DNA from: Campanula takesimana
Lineage: Eukaryota; Streptophyta; Magnoliopsida; Asterales; Campanulaceae
Assembly: GCA_026119855.1 (NCBI GenBank)
Contig: JAOWBW010000006.1
Span: forward strand, 806,001 to 870,000
DNA length: 64,000 nucleotides
Direction: 5' to 3'
Both the position numbers and the translations under genes were made by a program. Below are positions 47,413 through 62,860 of this stretch, one piece after another. The notes under the pieces are model-generated. The model searched no databases, was not told the origin of the DNA, and saw only the letters and a list, made by a program, of their open reading frames with translations. Position 1 is the first letter of the stretch; each line of letters opens with the position of its first letter.

Positions 47413-48870
47413 TGTTGGTCCCAAAGGGCAACAAGGGTATGAAAAATAGCTAGAGGGGGGGTGAATAGCTGTTTTAAAATTCTTTTCGTACCCTTGAAAA
47501 ACTCAATTGCAAATGCGCACTTTATCAAGTAAGCGTTATGAAATGCGCCTAAGTGAGTGAGTGAAATGCACAGCGGAATTTAGTAATGAAAATAGGCGCA
47601 AAGTGTGATAAAGGGGCGCACACACACTCTAAGTATTTTGGCTCAAAGTGGTTGAAATAAGGAACTAAGGCAAATGATATAACAACACAACACAATTCAG
47701 TTCAATCAATCTACAATGAGTAAACAAGCAAATAGTGAGTGAAAATAATAACTTGAAAGAAATGACAAGATAATAACACAAGCTATTTGGAGAGGTTCGA
47801 TCAATGAAAGATCTACGTCCTCTACCAAGATGGTTAGTCTTGGATTTCTAATGGAGATCTTATATAATGAGTGAGTGTTACAAATTACAATGTTTTGAGC
47901 TAATACACTAACTCAAGATCTATAACTATGAAAGAACAAATCCAAAACATAACCGGTGTATCTCTAAAAGATGTATCTAAAATGATCTAAACTTAAAGAG
48001 GTGCGTGTGTGTTTTAGTATCAAGGCTCTTTAGATCTTTGAGATGGAGAGCACAAGAAACTAAAGTGTTAGGCTTGAAGATCTGGGCTAAGGATGAAGGT
48101 ATGAAGATGTTCTTGAGAAATCTGGAAAAACGAAGGCAATCTTCAAATCTTCAACAAATGCTTTGAGAGAGAAATTCTTGAAATTCTTAGCAAACTCAGC
48201 AACTTCAAAATGTTGAAGTTATGGGGTATTTATAGTGAACTTCAAAAAACTAGCCGTTGGAAATCCTTGTGGATAAGATGAGCTGTCGCTCGTTGATTGG
48301 AGCATGCATATATTATGGCCATTTTGACACTCAACATAAATGTGACCGTTGTGGACACGTGTCAATAGATTAGGCGCATATGCATCTTTTAACCACCGTT
48401 GGATCATTGGCGTAATTTGAATTCTCTTCAAGTCTTCGATCTTCAATAAATCACTGAGTGTTTGAATAAACACTTTGAGGAGCATTGAGCCAAGAGGCGC
48501 ATTGAGCCAAAGGAGGCGCACAGAAGCGTGCGCTTAAATCAAAGGGGCGCAGAGCCGCGAAACATAGCTTATGAAGAAATCCTTATGCGCGCGCTCTAAA
48601 TGGCGCATGGCGCGAATGTAAAAGGCGCGTTGCGCGTGGCGCAGGAGGCGCATAAGCGTGGCTCAAACTCACTGAGTGATTTTCTTGAAACTTGATCTTC
48701 TTGCCCTATTTTCTAAGCCTATTCTATAACAATGGACAACTAAAAAATGAAGTGTAAATACTTCTTACATGTGGGTCTAAAGTCCATGAAATAAAACTTA
48801 GGTGATGGATCAATCAAATCTAATAAATTCTATTACATTAAAACTGAGATTTGCGTGGGCATACCCAACA
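47413..48870 (-). repeat. 5' LTR of the SIRE-like element
   Basis: Partner of 35453-36906. TATA box CTATAAATACCC at 48224-48235 (complement). The TGCGCC cluster is at ~48370-48655. Confidence 0.9.
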
Positions 48871-49074
48871 TGGTCTTAATCCGAGGCGACTTGGGTGACG
48901 TAAAACTCTTCCAAGGCGTAACCTGGACCTTCGAACTAATAGAATCTCTAACCTTTCCATTTGTTGGGTTAAATAATTAACAAATGTGGCGACTCCGTTA
49001 TGTTTTTTTTGAGTGAGTGATAACCGTGTTCGGTTTTCCGCACCCGTTCGCTGCACGGGGCGGGATCCTTACAG

Positions 49075-49095
49075 TGGCGACTTCCGCTGGGGATC
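49075..49095 (+). other. Primer-binding site of the Gypsy element (tRNA-Arg type)
   Basis: TGGCGACTTCCGCTGGGGAT starts one base after the LTR end. It resembles the tRNA-Arg-complementary site of Ogre/Tat elements, with one extra T relative to the TGGCGACTCCGCTGGGGA I recall for that group. Confidence 0.65.
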
Positions 49096-49883
49096 AAATG
49101 TTCTCAAACTTCTTTTTTGAAGCTTTGGGACATTTAGTTTGTGGTTCAAACTCCCGTCCCCCGTTTTCGTTAACTTATTGTGTTGTTTTTGTGTGTGCTG
49201 AGTTTCTGTTTGAATTTTCTGGAGTGGAAACTGTTTCGAAATGCAATAAACTGGGGCTGTGATGATCAGAAGTTGCAGAAACTTCTGAATTGCCTTTGCT
49301 TCTGCTTGTCCAGGTTCCAAATTTACAGCCTTACTTGTGCACATTACCTTTATTCTTTTGGGCCAAAGCTTGGTTATGCACAATCTTTTGGGAAAATAAA
49401 TAGGGTTTCAAAGCCTCATGGTGCATAACCCTTCTTGAAAAAATTTCTTTGTTTTCAAAACCCTCTTTTTGTTGTGCACAACTTGATTTGTTCAAATGGC
49501 TTTCAAATGAATTGCTCTTCTTGTAAAATGTTTGGCTTTCCAAAAATCTTGGTTGTGCACAATTGTTACATGTACAAAGTTTTGGTCCTCACTTTGTTCA
49601 TATTATATGATTGATTGCTTGTACAAATTGCTTATTCCATGCTTGCCCATATTTGTTCATATCTTGCTCATGTTCTTGTTCATAATATTGAAAAAACGGA
49701 TTGAAAATTTCTATTTTGACTCGAAAGGAAATATAGAATGACTTCACACAACGCTCACTTGACCTTGCACGTTCCAAATACCCTTTAAACCCGGGATGGA
49801 TGCCAGATGCAGCTCGATTGACGCTCTTGTTCCCTTCGAGCGCGCACGGGTCCATTCCACCTTCCCCTTCCGAGCCGAGTCAA
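49096..49883 (+). other. Leader of the Gypsy element up to the assembly gap
   Basis: T-rich sequence with repeated GGTTGTGCACAA and TTGTTCAAATGGC-like words. No ORF supports gag before the gap. The last ~130 bp (49750-49883) are GC-richer and may not belong to the same element. Confidence 0.45.
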
Positions 49884-49983
49884 NNNNNNNNNNNNNNNNN
49901 NNNNNNNNNNNNNNNNNNNNNNNNNNNNNNNNNNNNNNNNNNNNNNNNNNNNNNNNNNNNNNNNNNNNNNNNNNNNNNNNNNN
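49884..49983. other. Assembly gap, 100 N
   Basis: Exactly 100 unknown bases, the usual placeholder for a gap of unknown size. The rest of the Gypsy element is presumably missing here. Confidence 0.99.
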
Positions 49984-50216
49984 CATGCAATGCTGTAATT
50001 TTTATCAAATCATTGAACCCCCAAAACAGTACAAATGGAGATTTAACCTTTATCACTAGTCACAAACACATTCAATTACATTGGATTGATGATAAAATTT
50101 CAAAAAACTAAGAAACACACAAGGGTCATGTGGAGGAGAAGCCCATCCTTTCTGATCGGATGGGGTTTCAATTTGTAACCTCCAATTGCTCATCCTCAAC
50201 TCCTCCCTTGTCTCTT

Positions 50217-50220
<4 letters not shown>

Positions 50221-50269
<49 letters not shown>

Positions 50270-50277
50270 ACACACAC
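50221..50277. repeat. (TC)n(AC)n compound microsatellite
   Basis: TC units 50221-50250 then AC units to 50277, about 540 bp upstream of the glycolate oxidase start codon. The flanking 49984-50818 is presumed promoter and 5' UTR; no further element recognised. Short ORFs over the repeat are artefacts. Confidence 0.9.
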
Positions 50278-50818
50278 ATTTCCTGTTTTTGGTCATCATC
50301 CTGGACTCTGTTTTTATCTCTTTCTTGATTTTATTATTTATATATTCTTAGTAATTTTTGGTACACAGAACTATTTTATTTTTTTATTTGGTTTTAATCT
50401 CAATGCCTATCTACAACCTGTCTTTTTCTCCAATTCCCCTTCCCATTTACTAACTACTAGTACTTAATGGTTTATCTTTATCTTCACTGGTTTTTTACTC
50501 TGCATTTGCTCTTCCCAATAAAAAACAGAGCCCCTAGGTTTGTTCCTCTCTTTCTCTCTCTAGAATTGGGATTTTGTCCTGAATTTGATGTGGGTTTTGC
50601 TCGATTGAGCGAATTGATTCTTGTGGGTGCTAGTTGGATTTGTCGGTTTTTGATTTATAGCTATATATCTTGCAACTGTTCGGATTAATGCCTCAATAGG
50701 ATTGTATGTGATAGTAAGAAAAATCCGTTTTTGCTAATATATCAATCTGATAATTTTGTTTTTCATGTCTAAGTAAAGAATTTCTCTGAAGAGGGTGAAG
50801 AATCAAGCAGCAACAGAA

Positions 50819-54013
<3,195 letters not shown>

Positions 54014-54305
54014 AAAGTTGAATAAACATGGAAACACTCCATTTGTCATGGCAATCCTGCCTGTCTTTGGAGAACTCTTTTAAGCCTAATTGGTCTTGCC
54101 ATATATTTTCAAGTTTATACTGAATTATATATTGTATGGACACATTTCTCATAAATGGACATCTGCTGCCTTTGTTGTATATACTCTTCTAATGCAATGG
54201 TACCATCAACATCTCTTTTAAAAGAGATACTCCTCCGTCCCAGAATAAGAATAAATTTCTTGCTTCCTTTTTTGGTATGTCGCAGAATAAGGTTTTTAGT
54301 TGCTT
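54014..54305. other. 3' flank of glycolate oxidase
   Basis: T-rich, contains the presumed 3' UTR. A single decayed Stowaway end, TACTCCTCCGTCCCAG, is at ~54228. No clear polyadenylation signal was chosen. Confidence 0.4.
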
Positions 54306-54307
54306 TA

Positions 54308-54572
54308 CTCCCTCCGTCCCATAACAACTTGCACTATTTTCTGAACTAAAATGGTCAATTTATTTACATTTTGACCAAGACTTTTTTTTGTTGTTGATGA
54401 TTTTAATAAAATTCTAAAAATTGTTACTTATAGTATTTTTAATGGTGAATCAATAACAATTTTTAGATTTTCATTATCATCATCAAATCTTCAATAAAGA
54501 TTTGGTCAAAGTGTATTTGAGTTGACAATTTTTTTAGTCAAAATAGTGCAAGTTGTTACGGGACGGAGGGAG
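54308..54572. mobile_element. Stowaway MITE
   Basis: TA on both sides (54306-54307, 54573-54574). The terminal inverted repeats begin CTCCCTCCGTCCC and extend ~34 bp through AACAACTTGCACTATTTT with one mismatch. Confidence 0.92.
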
Positions 54573-54671
54573 TATTATTTAAAATAGACAATGGACCCAC
54601 TTGTTATTCTCATGACAAAAACTCCCTACCAACTTTCTCTCTCCTACTTTACTTTTCATAATCACAACATA

Positions 54672-54929
54672 CTCCCTCCGTCCCATTTTAAACTTCAATA
54701 TTTTCCATTTTGGTTGTCCCATTTTAAACTTCAAAACCCAAAAAGGAAAGATTTTTATACTTCTTTATTTGTGGGTCTCACATGTCATACTCACAACAAT
54801 AACCCACTAATTATTCCCTACTCCACTTTCTCTCTCCTACCAAACCATCTACACTCACAACGCATCACTTTTTTCTTAATTCTTGAACCCAATTTTTTTT
54901 GTTTGAAGTTTAAAATGGGACGGAGGGAG
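54672..54929. mobile_element. Stowaway MITE, second family
   Basis: TA on both sides (54670-54671, 54930-54931). TIRs CTCCCTCCGTCCCATTTTAA with AACTTCAA continuing. The inside differs from the preceding MITE. A single end of a similar element lies at ~55482-55530. Confidence 0.9.
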
Positions 54930-55176
54930 TATAATTTTTCTTAATCTAAAAGTAAACTAAGAACCTCATTGAGGGAGTAGTATTATCTTTTACAGTGTAT
55001 CATTTGAGATTGGACGTCAACATAGTTCAAAATAGTAATTTCATAAAATGTTGTACAATTACCTAATCTCTTTCTATAAGAAAAATAAAAAAGATTATTC
55101 CACTTGATAATGTTGTAAAATATCCTCTAAGAAAAACTTGTCAGGTAGCCTAGTTGCATCTTTACAAGTTTCTAGA

Positions 55177-58052
<2,876 letters not shown>

Positions 58053-58236
58053 CTGCAAACGGAAATTGTAATAACCGGCCCTTTTGGCCAATTATTTTAA
58101 TTAGTAAAACTCTTTATTAATTACTTATTATTTTGGGCTTAGTTAATTAAAGAGTTGGATTTAAACTTTGGGCCCAAGTTATTTGAAAACCCAATAACGA
58201 TTAGGAATCCTTTTATTTTGGGAAATTGGGAACCCT

Positions 58237-58250
58237 AATATATATACACC
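58237..58250 (+). promoter_or_regulatory. TATA box of the Gypsy-type LTR
   Basis: AATATATATACACC is followed ~80 bp later by a GA/GAA-rich transcribed-type region. Confidence 0.55.
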
Positions 58251-58336
58251 TTTTATTCCCCAAACCTAATTATTGTATCACAAAAATAAAAGAACGGGGA
58301 GAAAGAGAGGCTGCGGCAGAGAGAGGAAAAGAGCCG

Positions 58337-58339
<3 letters not shown>

Positions 58340-58377
<38 letters not shown>

Positions 58378-58450
58378 GGGCAAGGAAAAGAAGAAGAAGA
58401 AGAAGAAGAAGAAGAAGAAGAAGAAGAAGAAGAAGAAGAAGAAGAAGAAG
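58340..58450. repeat. (GA)n and (GAA)n microsatellites
   Basis: GA units 58340-58374 and GAA units 58386-58450. The overlapping Glu/Lys/Arg ORFs are artefacts of the repeats. Confidence 0.95.
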
Positions 58451-58618
58451 AGAAAAAGGGAGGAAAGCGATTAAAGGTAAAGAACCCTACCCTCTAAGCT
58501 TGATTCTCCGTTTAGCCACGTAGAAAAGTATGAAATCGGAATTGAAACCCTAACCCTAAAGATGAATTAGGGTTTATAAGATTGATAATTGAGAGGGGAT
58601 TGGATTAGGGTTTATATG

Positions 58619-58910
58619 CGTGTGCGTGTGCGTGTGTGTGTGTGTGTTGTGTGTGCGTGTGTAGTGGGCAGTGTGTGCGTAGTGTGCGTGTGTGTGTTGG
58701 GCAGTGTATGTGTGTGACGTGTGTGTGTATATGTGTGCGGTTGTGTGTGAGTGTGTGTATTTTATGTGTATGTGTGTGTGTGTTTTTTTTAAAGGTGAAA
58801 ACAGTGTGTGTTTGTGTGCTGTGAATAGTAACCTGTGATTAGTGTGTGCTTTGAATAGTAACCTGTGAATAGTGTGCTGTGAATAGTAAGCCGTGAATAG
58901 TGTTTTGTGG
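58619..58910. repeat. (GT)n-rich stretch and GTGAATAGTAACCT minisatellite
   Basis: Interrupted GT/GTGC units to ~58795, then four to five ~20-bp units of GTGCTGTGAATAGTAACCTG to 58910. Confidence 0.85.
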
Positions 58911-59952
58911 GAATAATGGAACTCTAAAGCATACTAATTGGGAATAGGAATAATGAAACCCTAGGGTATTTTGGTAAACTAAAAATGGTATTTTGAGAAT
59001 ACAAATAAAGGGTAGTGCAAACCCTAGAATGAATATCAACCTTGAAAGGGTTTAAGAAGACAAACTCATAAGGTTAAGAAAGTAAAAGAAAAGTATTTGG
59101 GGGACGGAAGTAAATAGTATTACTTGTCCTAAGACTATTTTATGCATGATTGTAGATTCGTGCACGAGGTTTGCTAAGTGGAATAACGCAAAACCAAGGT
59201 AAGGGATTACGTTCCTTAAGTATTTGGGATTCATCCATTAAAAGGATTCTCTTAATTCTTTCAAGTGTAGCTACTAAAGGCCAGTAGCATTTGAACTCCG
59301 ATGTTGATATAACGTCTTTTGAATTATCTTACCCGTGATATGTGTTGTTCACAGGGTATCTAAGTGAATTTAAATTGTTTATGTATTCTTGTACCTTGAA
59401 TACTTTGTGGAATATGGCTGTATCTAACTGAAACATGTGCAGTTGGCTTAGTCTGATTGAAAAGGACTTAGCTAGAATTAGTCTGAGTGAAAAGGGCTAA
59501 TTAAGATAGTCTAATTTGATTGAAAATAATTAGGCGTAAATGCTGCTTGATGAAGTGGCTTAATGATCATGATCGAACTTAATGAGGGAGCACCGTGAGG
59601 AGGTGTAAGGTCTCTCGACACCCTGAAAAGGTGATGAATGAAACTTTGGAATTGACGAACTTGTACTAGGGCCTTAATTCTTTGAATATGATAACTGTAC
59701 TTTGTGTATGTACCGTTAAAGCTTATTGATGTTAGCCTTTCGTTGTATAATATTGTTTGGCTCCGTTCTTTCGGTCATCTCTTCTTAGTACCCGGAGAGA
59801 TTCCGTATGAACTTACTGAGCATTGTTCGCTCACCCCTTCTTATATTATTTTTCTCAGGTAAAGACTAAGGATTTAGGTGGATTGCAAGGAAGGGCAGTC
59901 CGAGGTTTTGAAGAGTTTAAGACATTAATTGTTTTGTGTTGAGCTAGTGGAT

Positions 59953-62053
59953 TGTGGCGACCCCGACCCCGCGGGCCGGGAGCTCGCCAGCCGGACGTCG
60001 ACTTAAACATTAAACTCTAAAATACTTAAGATAAAAATTTCATTTTATACCCAAAAGATTTTAACACGAGGTTTGGAAAATCCAAGTTTAACAACATCAT
60101 AAAACGACTAGTGTAAGCTCCACAAGCTCACACTCAGAATACAAAATATTACAAAGCTTGATGACGTCATTGTTGGTACAACTATCCACAAGAAGGTTAC
60201 ACATTTATATAATGCAAACCGATCAATAATAACCTGCCCAAATATCTCAAACCTCTCGACGTCCTCCTCGATCCGCAAATCCTAATCCTTTCCTCCTGGG
60301 GGGGGGGGTTAAGGAAAACAACATTGAAAGGAAACGGTGTGAGATAAAATCTCAGTAAGTTACTAATGCAACTACATGACATGCTAAGATGCAATAAGCA
60401 ATAAACAATAATAAATATCACTTAGCACAAAGCATTTATCAATTAACAGATAGCAGCGGAAATAAACAAGTAACAAAGGATATTAGCCAAGGTTTCCCCA
60501 CTGATAGAACCAAATAAAGGTCGCTGCGCAGCTTCAATGATCAACAATCAACATCTTCATAGCAGCATGAAAGCTTGAAGAGAAAACCCCCGGTACCGGA
60601 ACCAATAACAAAGTAACATGCCACAAGGGGCGGGAGCCATGCCACAAAGTCATGCTCCAAAACGTGTAGCTAGAATACTCACAAAAGGAGCTAGCTCAAC
60701 CCATCCAAGGCCAATCTGGATGAGGAAGAAGGACCAATGGGCGATGCTATACTGGACTTGGCTGTACCATTATAGCATTATCCATTGCCTGACTCGATAC
60801 ACAAGTAACCAGCTGGACTTTCAAATGAAAGCTATGTAATAAATATTAGCTTAATTAAACAACTCATGATTCTGAAGTAGGGAACCATTCCAAATAAATC
60901 ACCACAAAGGTAAACCAATCCAAACAACACATCAAGGATGGCCCACATTCCCAAAACAATACTTAATCAACTTCCATAACATATTTATTCACAAAAGAAC
61001 CAATTCCAATTAATAAAGTGTCCCACGATTTTAATTTAAGTTAATTTGAGTAACAAAACCTTAAACTAGGGAAGCAACCTATTTTAAACAACCAAAGAGA
61101 AGATTTTCCAGGAACAGGGGAGGGCGGGCGCTCAAAGGGGGCCAGGCGGGCGCTCATTCCAACAGAAGGTTGGCAACGGGAAAAAGGACGGGTAGGCGGG
61201 CGCCTGGCTCAAGTCGGGCGGGCGCCTGGTCTGCCTTCAGGCCGGGAAACAGAGCTGGGTTTCGCCATTTTCGAACCCAAACCAAATTTCTCACAAATCA
61301 ACACTCCCAACTTGATCCCCAAAGTACCCAAACAACATCTAACTTAAAGGGGACCTAAATAACACCATTCATCAACCAAAACCAAGATTAAATCCCAACA
61401 TTCATAACAATCACCATTTTTAACCAAAAATCCAAATAAATTCCAAATAAATTCTAAATAAATTCCAAACTCAATCAAACATCAAATATAACAACTTAAG
61501 CATTATATAAACATGATATGAACATTCTAGCATAAAAATGGGGAAAAGCAACTTACCCGGATTTTCTCAAAGCTTACGGAATTCGAATATTCTTAGCCCT
61601 CTACGATCCTATCGACGATCTAAACAAGTTTCATTTTATGAGAAATGAGAAACAATGAGAGGAAGAGGACTAAAAAGAAGAGAGAAGGAGGGAGGAAGTT
61701 ACCTTCAACAATGGGGGAGATGGAGAGAGAAACAGGTTAGGGGGGGAGGAGTTGTACTGAGAGTGAGGGAGGGGGAGGAGTTGTTGAAGAAATAATGCAC
61801 AAGTTACACTTAGGCTCCCCCTCCTCTACCACTTACCCATTATTAATATACTCCCCACTAACAACTAAGACCCAACTCTCTACACTAGCACGAATGATCC
61901 AAATTAAAATACTAGGCACGAATATATCATGAAACACAAAATGCACACATAATTATTTAAATAATTAAATAATTTAAATAAATAAATAAGAATTAAATAA
62001 ACAATTAAATATTTATCACTAAGAAAATAGGGACGGGTTTTCGGGTCGTTACA
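59953..62053 (-). repeat. Gypsy-type 3' LTR (minus orientation), 2.1 kb
   Basis: Read on the minus strand it begins TGTAACGACCCGAAAACCCG and ends GGTCGCCACA (TG...CA). A polypurine tract precedes it at 62054-62066. It shares the word ACTTACTGAG followed by CTCAC with the LTR at 58067. The GC-rich word GGCGGGCGC is repeated four times at 61118-61230. Short ORFs inside have no support. Confidence 0.7.
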
Positions 62054-62066
62054 ATCCACCCTCCTT
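62054..62066 (-). other. Polypurine tract of the minus-strand Gypsy element
   Basis: The minus strand reads AAGGAGGGTGGAT immediately before TGTAACGACC, fixing the 3' LTR identity and orientation. Confidence 0.7.
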
Positions 62067-62860
62067 AAAAAGAATTCGCCCGCGAATTCACTTATCAAAA
62101 TCATAACACACAGTCATATCGAGGCCACCAATTATCGAATCCCATATAACACTCATAACCCCAATCAAGTACCTATTAGACGATTCAGACATAGTCTCCT
62201 TGACTCAATTAACCCTTAAATCATCAACATCATAAGTTTTATTCTTCATTATCCCAATAGTATCTGGAATCAATTCCACTACTAAAATTATCTTCCTCAT
62301 GCAATGAAACATAATACGATCATAGTCTTGGTATTTCTCAACCCACTTGCACTAACCCATTTTTCCTTTCGAAGAACATATAACCATCCAACATTGATAA
62401 CCTATTAGCATCATTTCTAAACTTAGTCCCATAAAAACAAACCATAATTTGCCAAGGCGATCACAATAAAATCACAATCAATCTTTAGTAATAGGTAGTT
62501 CTATTTGTTAACCCGAATTTTAAAAATACTCTTCCGAATGATCAAGTAGCCACGGACTCTTTAGTTCCGTCCTTTCCGAATTTTCCAATTATCCATCCTA
62601 AACCATCACATAGTAACCTTAAATAATGATTACAACATAGTCATCTCTCGTACAAAACCTTCTTCAATCACTAACCAAAATCCATACCCAAGGCCAAAAT
62701 CGAAGAATCCAAATTACTTCTAAACAAAATTCTCGATATACTACAAACTTGTTTTACTCACAACCTAAATTACACCGCAAAGATACTTCAATTAGAAAAT
62801 CGCATACTTAGTATTACTTCCCAGAAATTTAAACATTAAACCATCTCGAGCCTAATCAGC
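62067..62860 (-). other. 3' internal region of the minus-strand Gypsy element
   Basis: AT-rich, no ORF above noise, as usual between pol and the 3' LTR. It ends where the next LTR begins, so that element may have inserted here. Confidence 0.45.

Larger units (their letters stand above)
35453..48870 (-). mobile_element. SIRE/Maximus-like Copia element, 13.4 kb, nested in a Gypsy LTR
   Basis: LTRs of ~1.45 kb (35453-36906 and 47413-48870) begin TGTTGG and end CCAACA. The PBS TGGTATCAGAGC, the PPT AATAGGGGGAGAT, gag, pol and a third ORF between pol and the 3' LTR are all on the minus strand. The flanks CGGTC and TGGTC match at four of five bases as an imperfect TSD. Large size, long LTRs and an extra ORF downstream of RNase H fit the SIRE/Maximus lineage. 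All ORFs carry frameshifts in this assembly. Short TGCGCC words are scattered through LTRs, linkers and untranslated parts. Confidence 0.9.
33876..49073 (+). mobile_element. Gypsy (Ogre/Tat-type) LTR, split by a 13.4 kb Copia insertion
   Basis: The left part (33876-35452) begins TGTAAGTACCCC and the right part (48871-49073) ends GGATCCTTACA, giving TGTAAG...CTTACA inverted termini. Removing the nested element leaves ~1.78 kb. A TATA box CTATAAATTG lies at 34071-34080. Immediately downstream (49075) is a tRNA-Arg-type primer site, which among plant Gypsy elements is typical of Ogre/Tat. Orientation is plus, making this the 5' LTR. Its body has ~40-bp tandem units CAAGTCTTGTCCTTCAAGCA (34275-34410) and many TAAAGATTGAATCTTTATG-like hairpins. 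Confidence 0.75.
58067..59952 (+). repeat. Gypsy-type LTR (plus orientation), truncated on the right
   Basis: Begins TGTAATAACCGGCCCTTTTG. A TATA box AATATATATACACC is at ~58237-58250. Microsatellites and (further on) AACTTACTGAGCATTGTTCG and CTCACCCCTTC, words typical of chromovirus LTRs, follow. It is interrupted at 59953 by another LTR in the opposite orientation, so its end and PBS are not visible. It lies 14 bp before an ALG1 splice acceptor. Confidence 0.65.

Noticed and set aside
58226..58497. Glu/Lys/Arg-rich ORFs
   Set aside because: Translation of (GA)n and (GAA)n microsatellites.
58636..58824. Cys/Val-rich ORF
   Set aside because: Translation of a (GT)n stretch.
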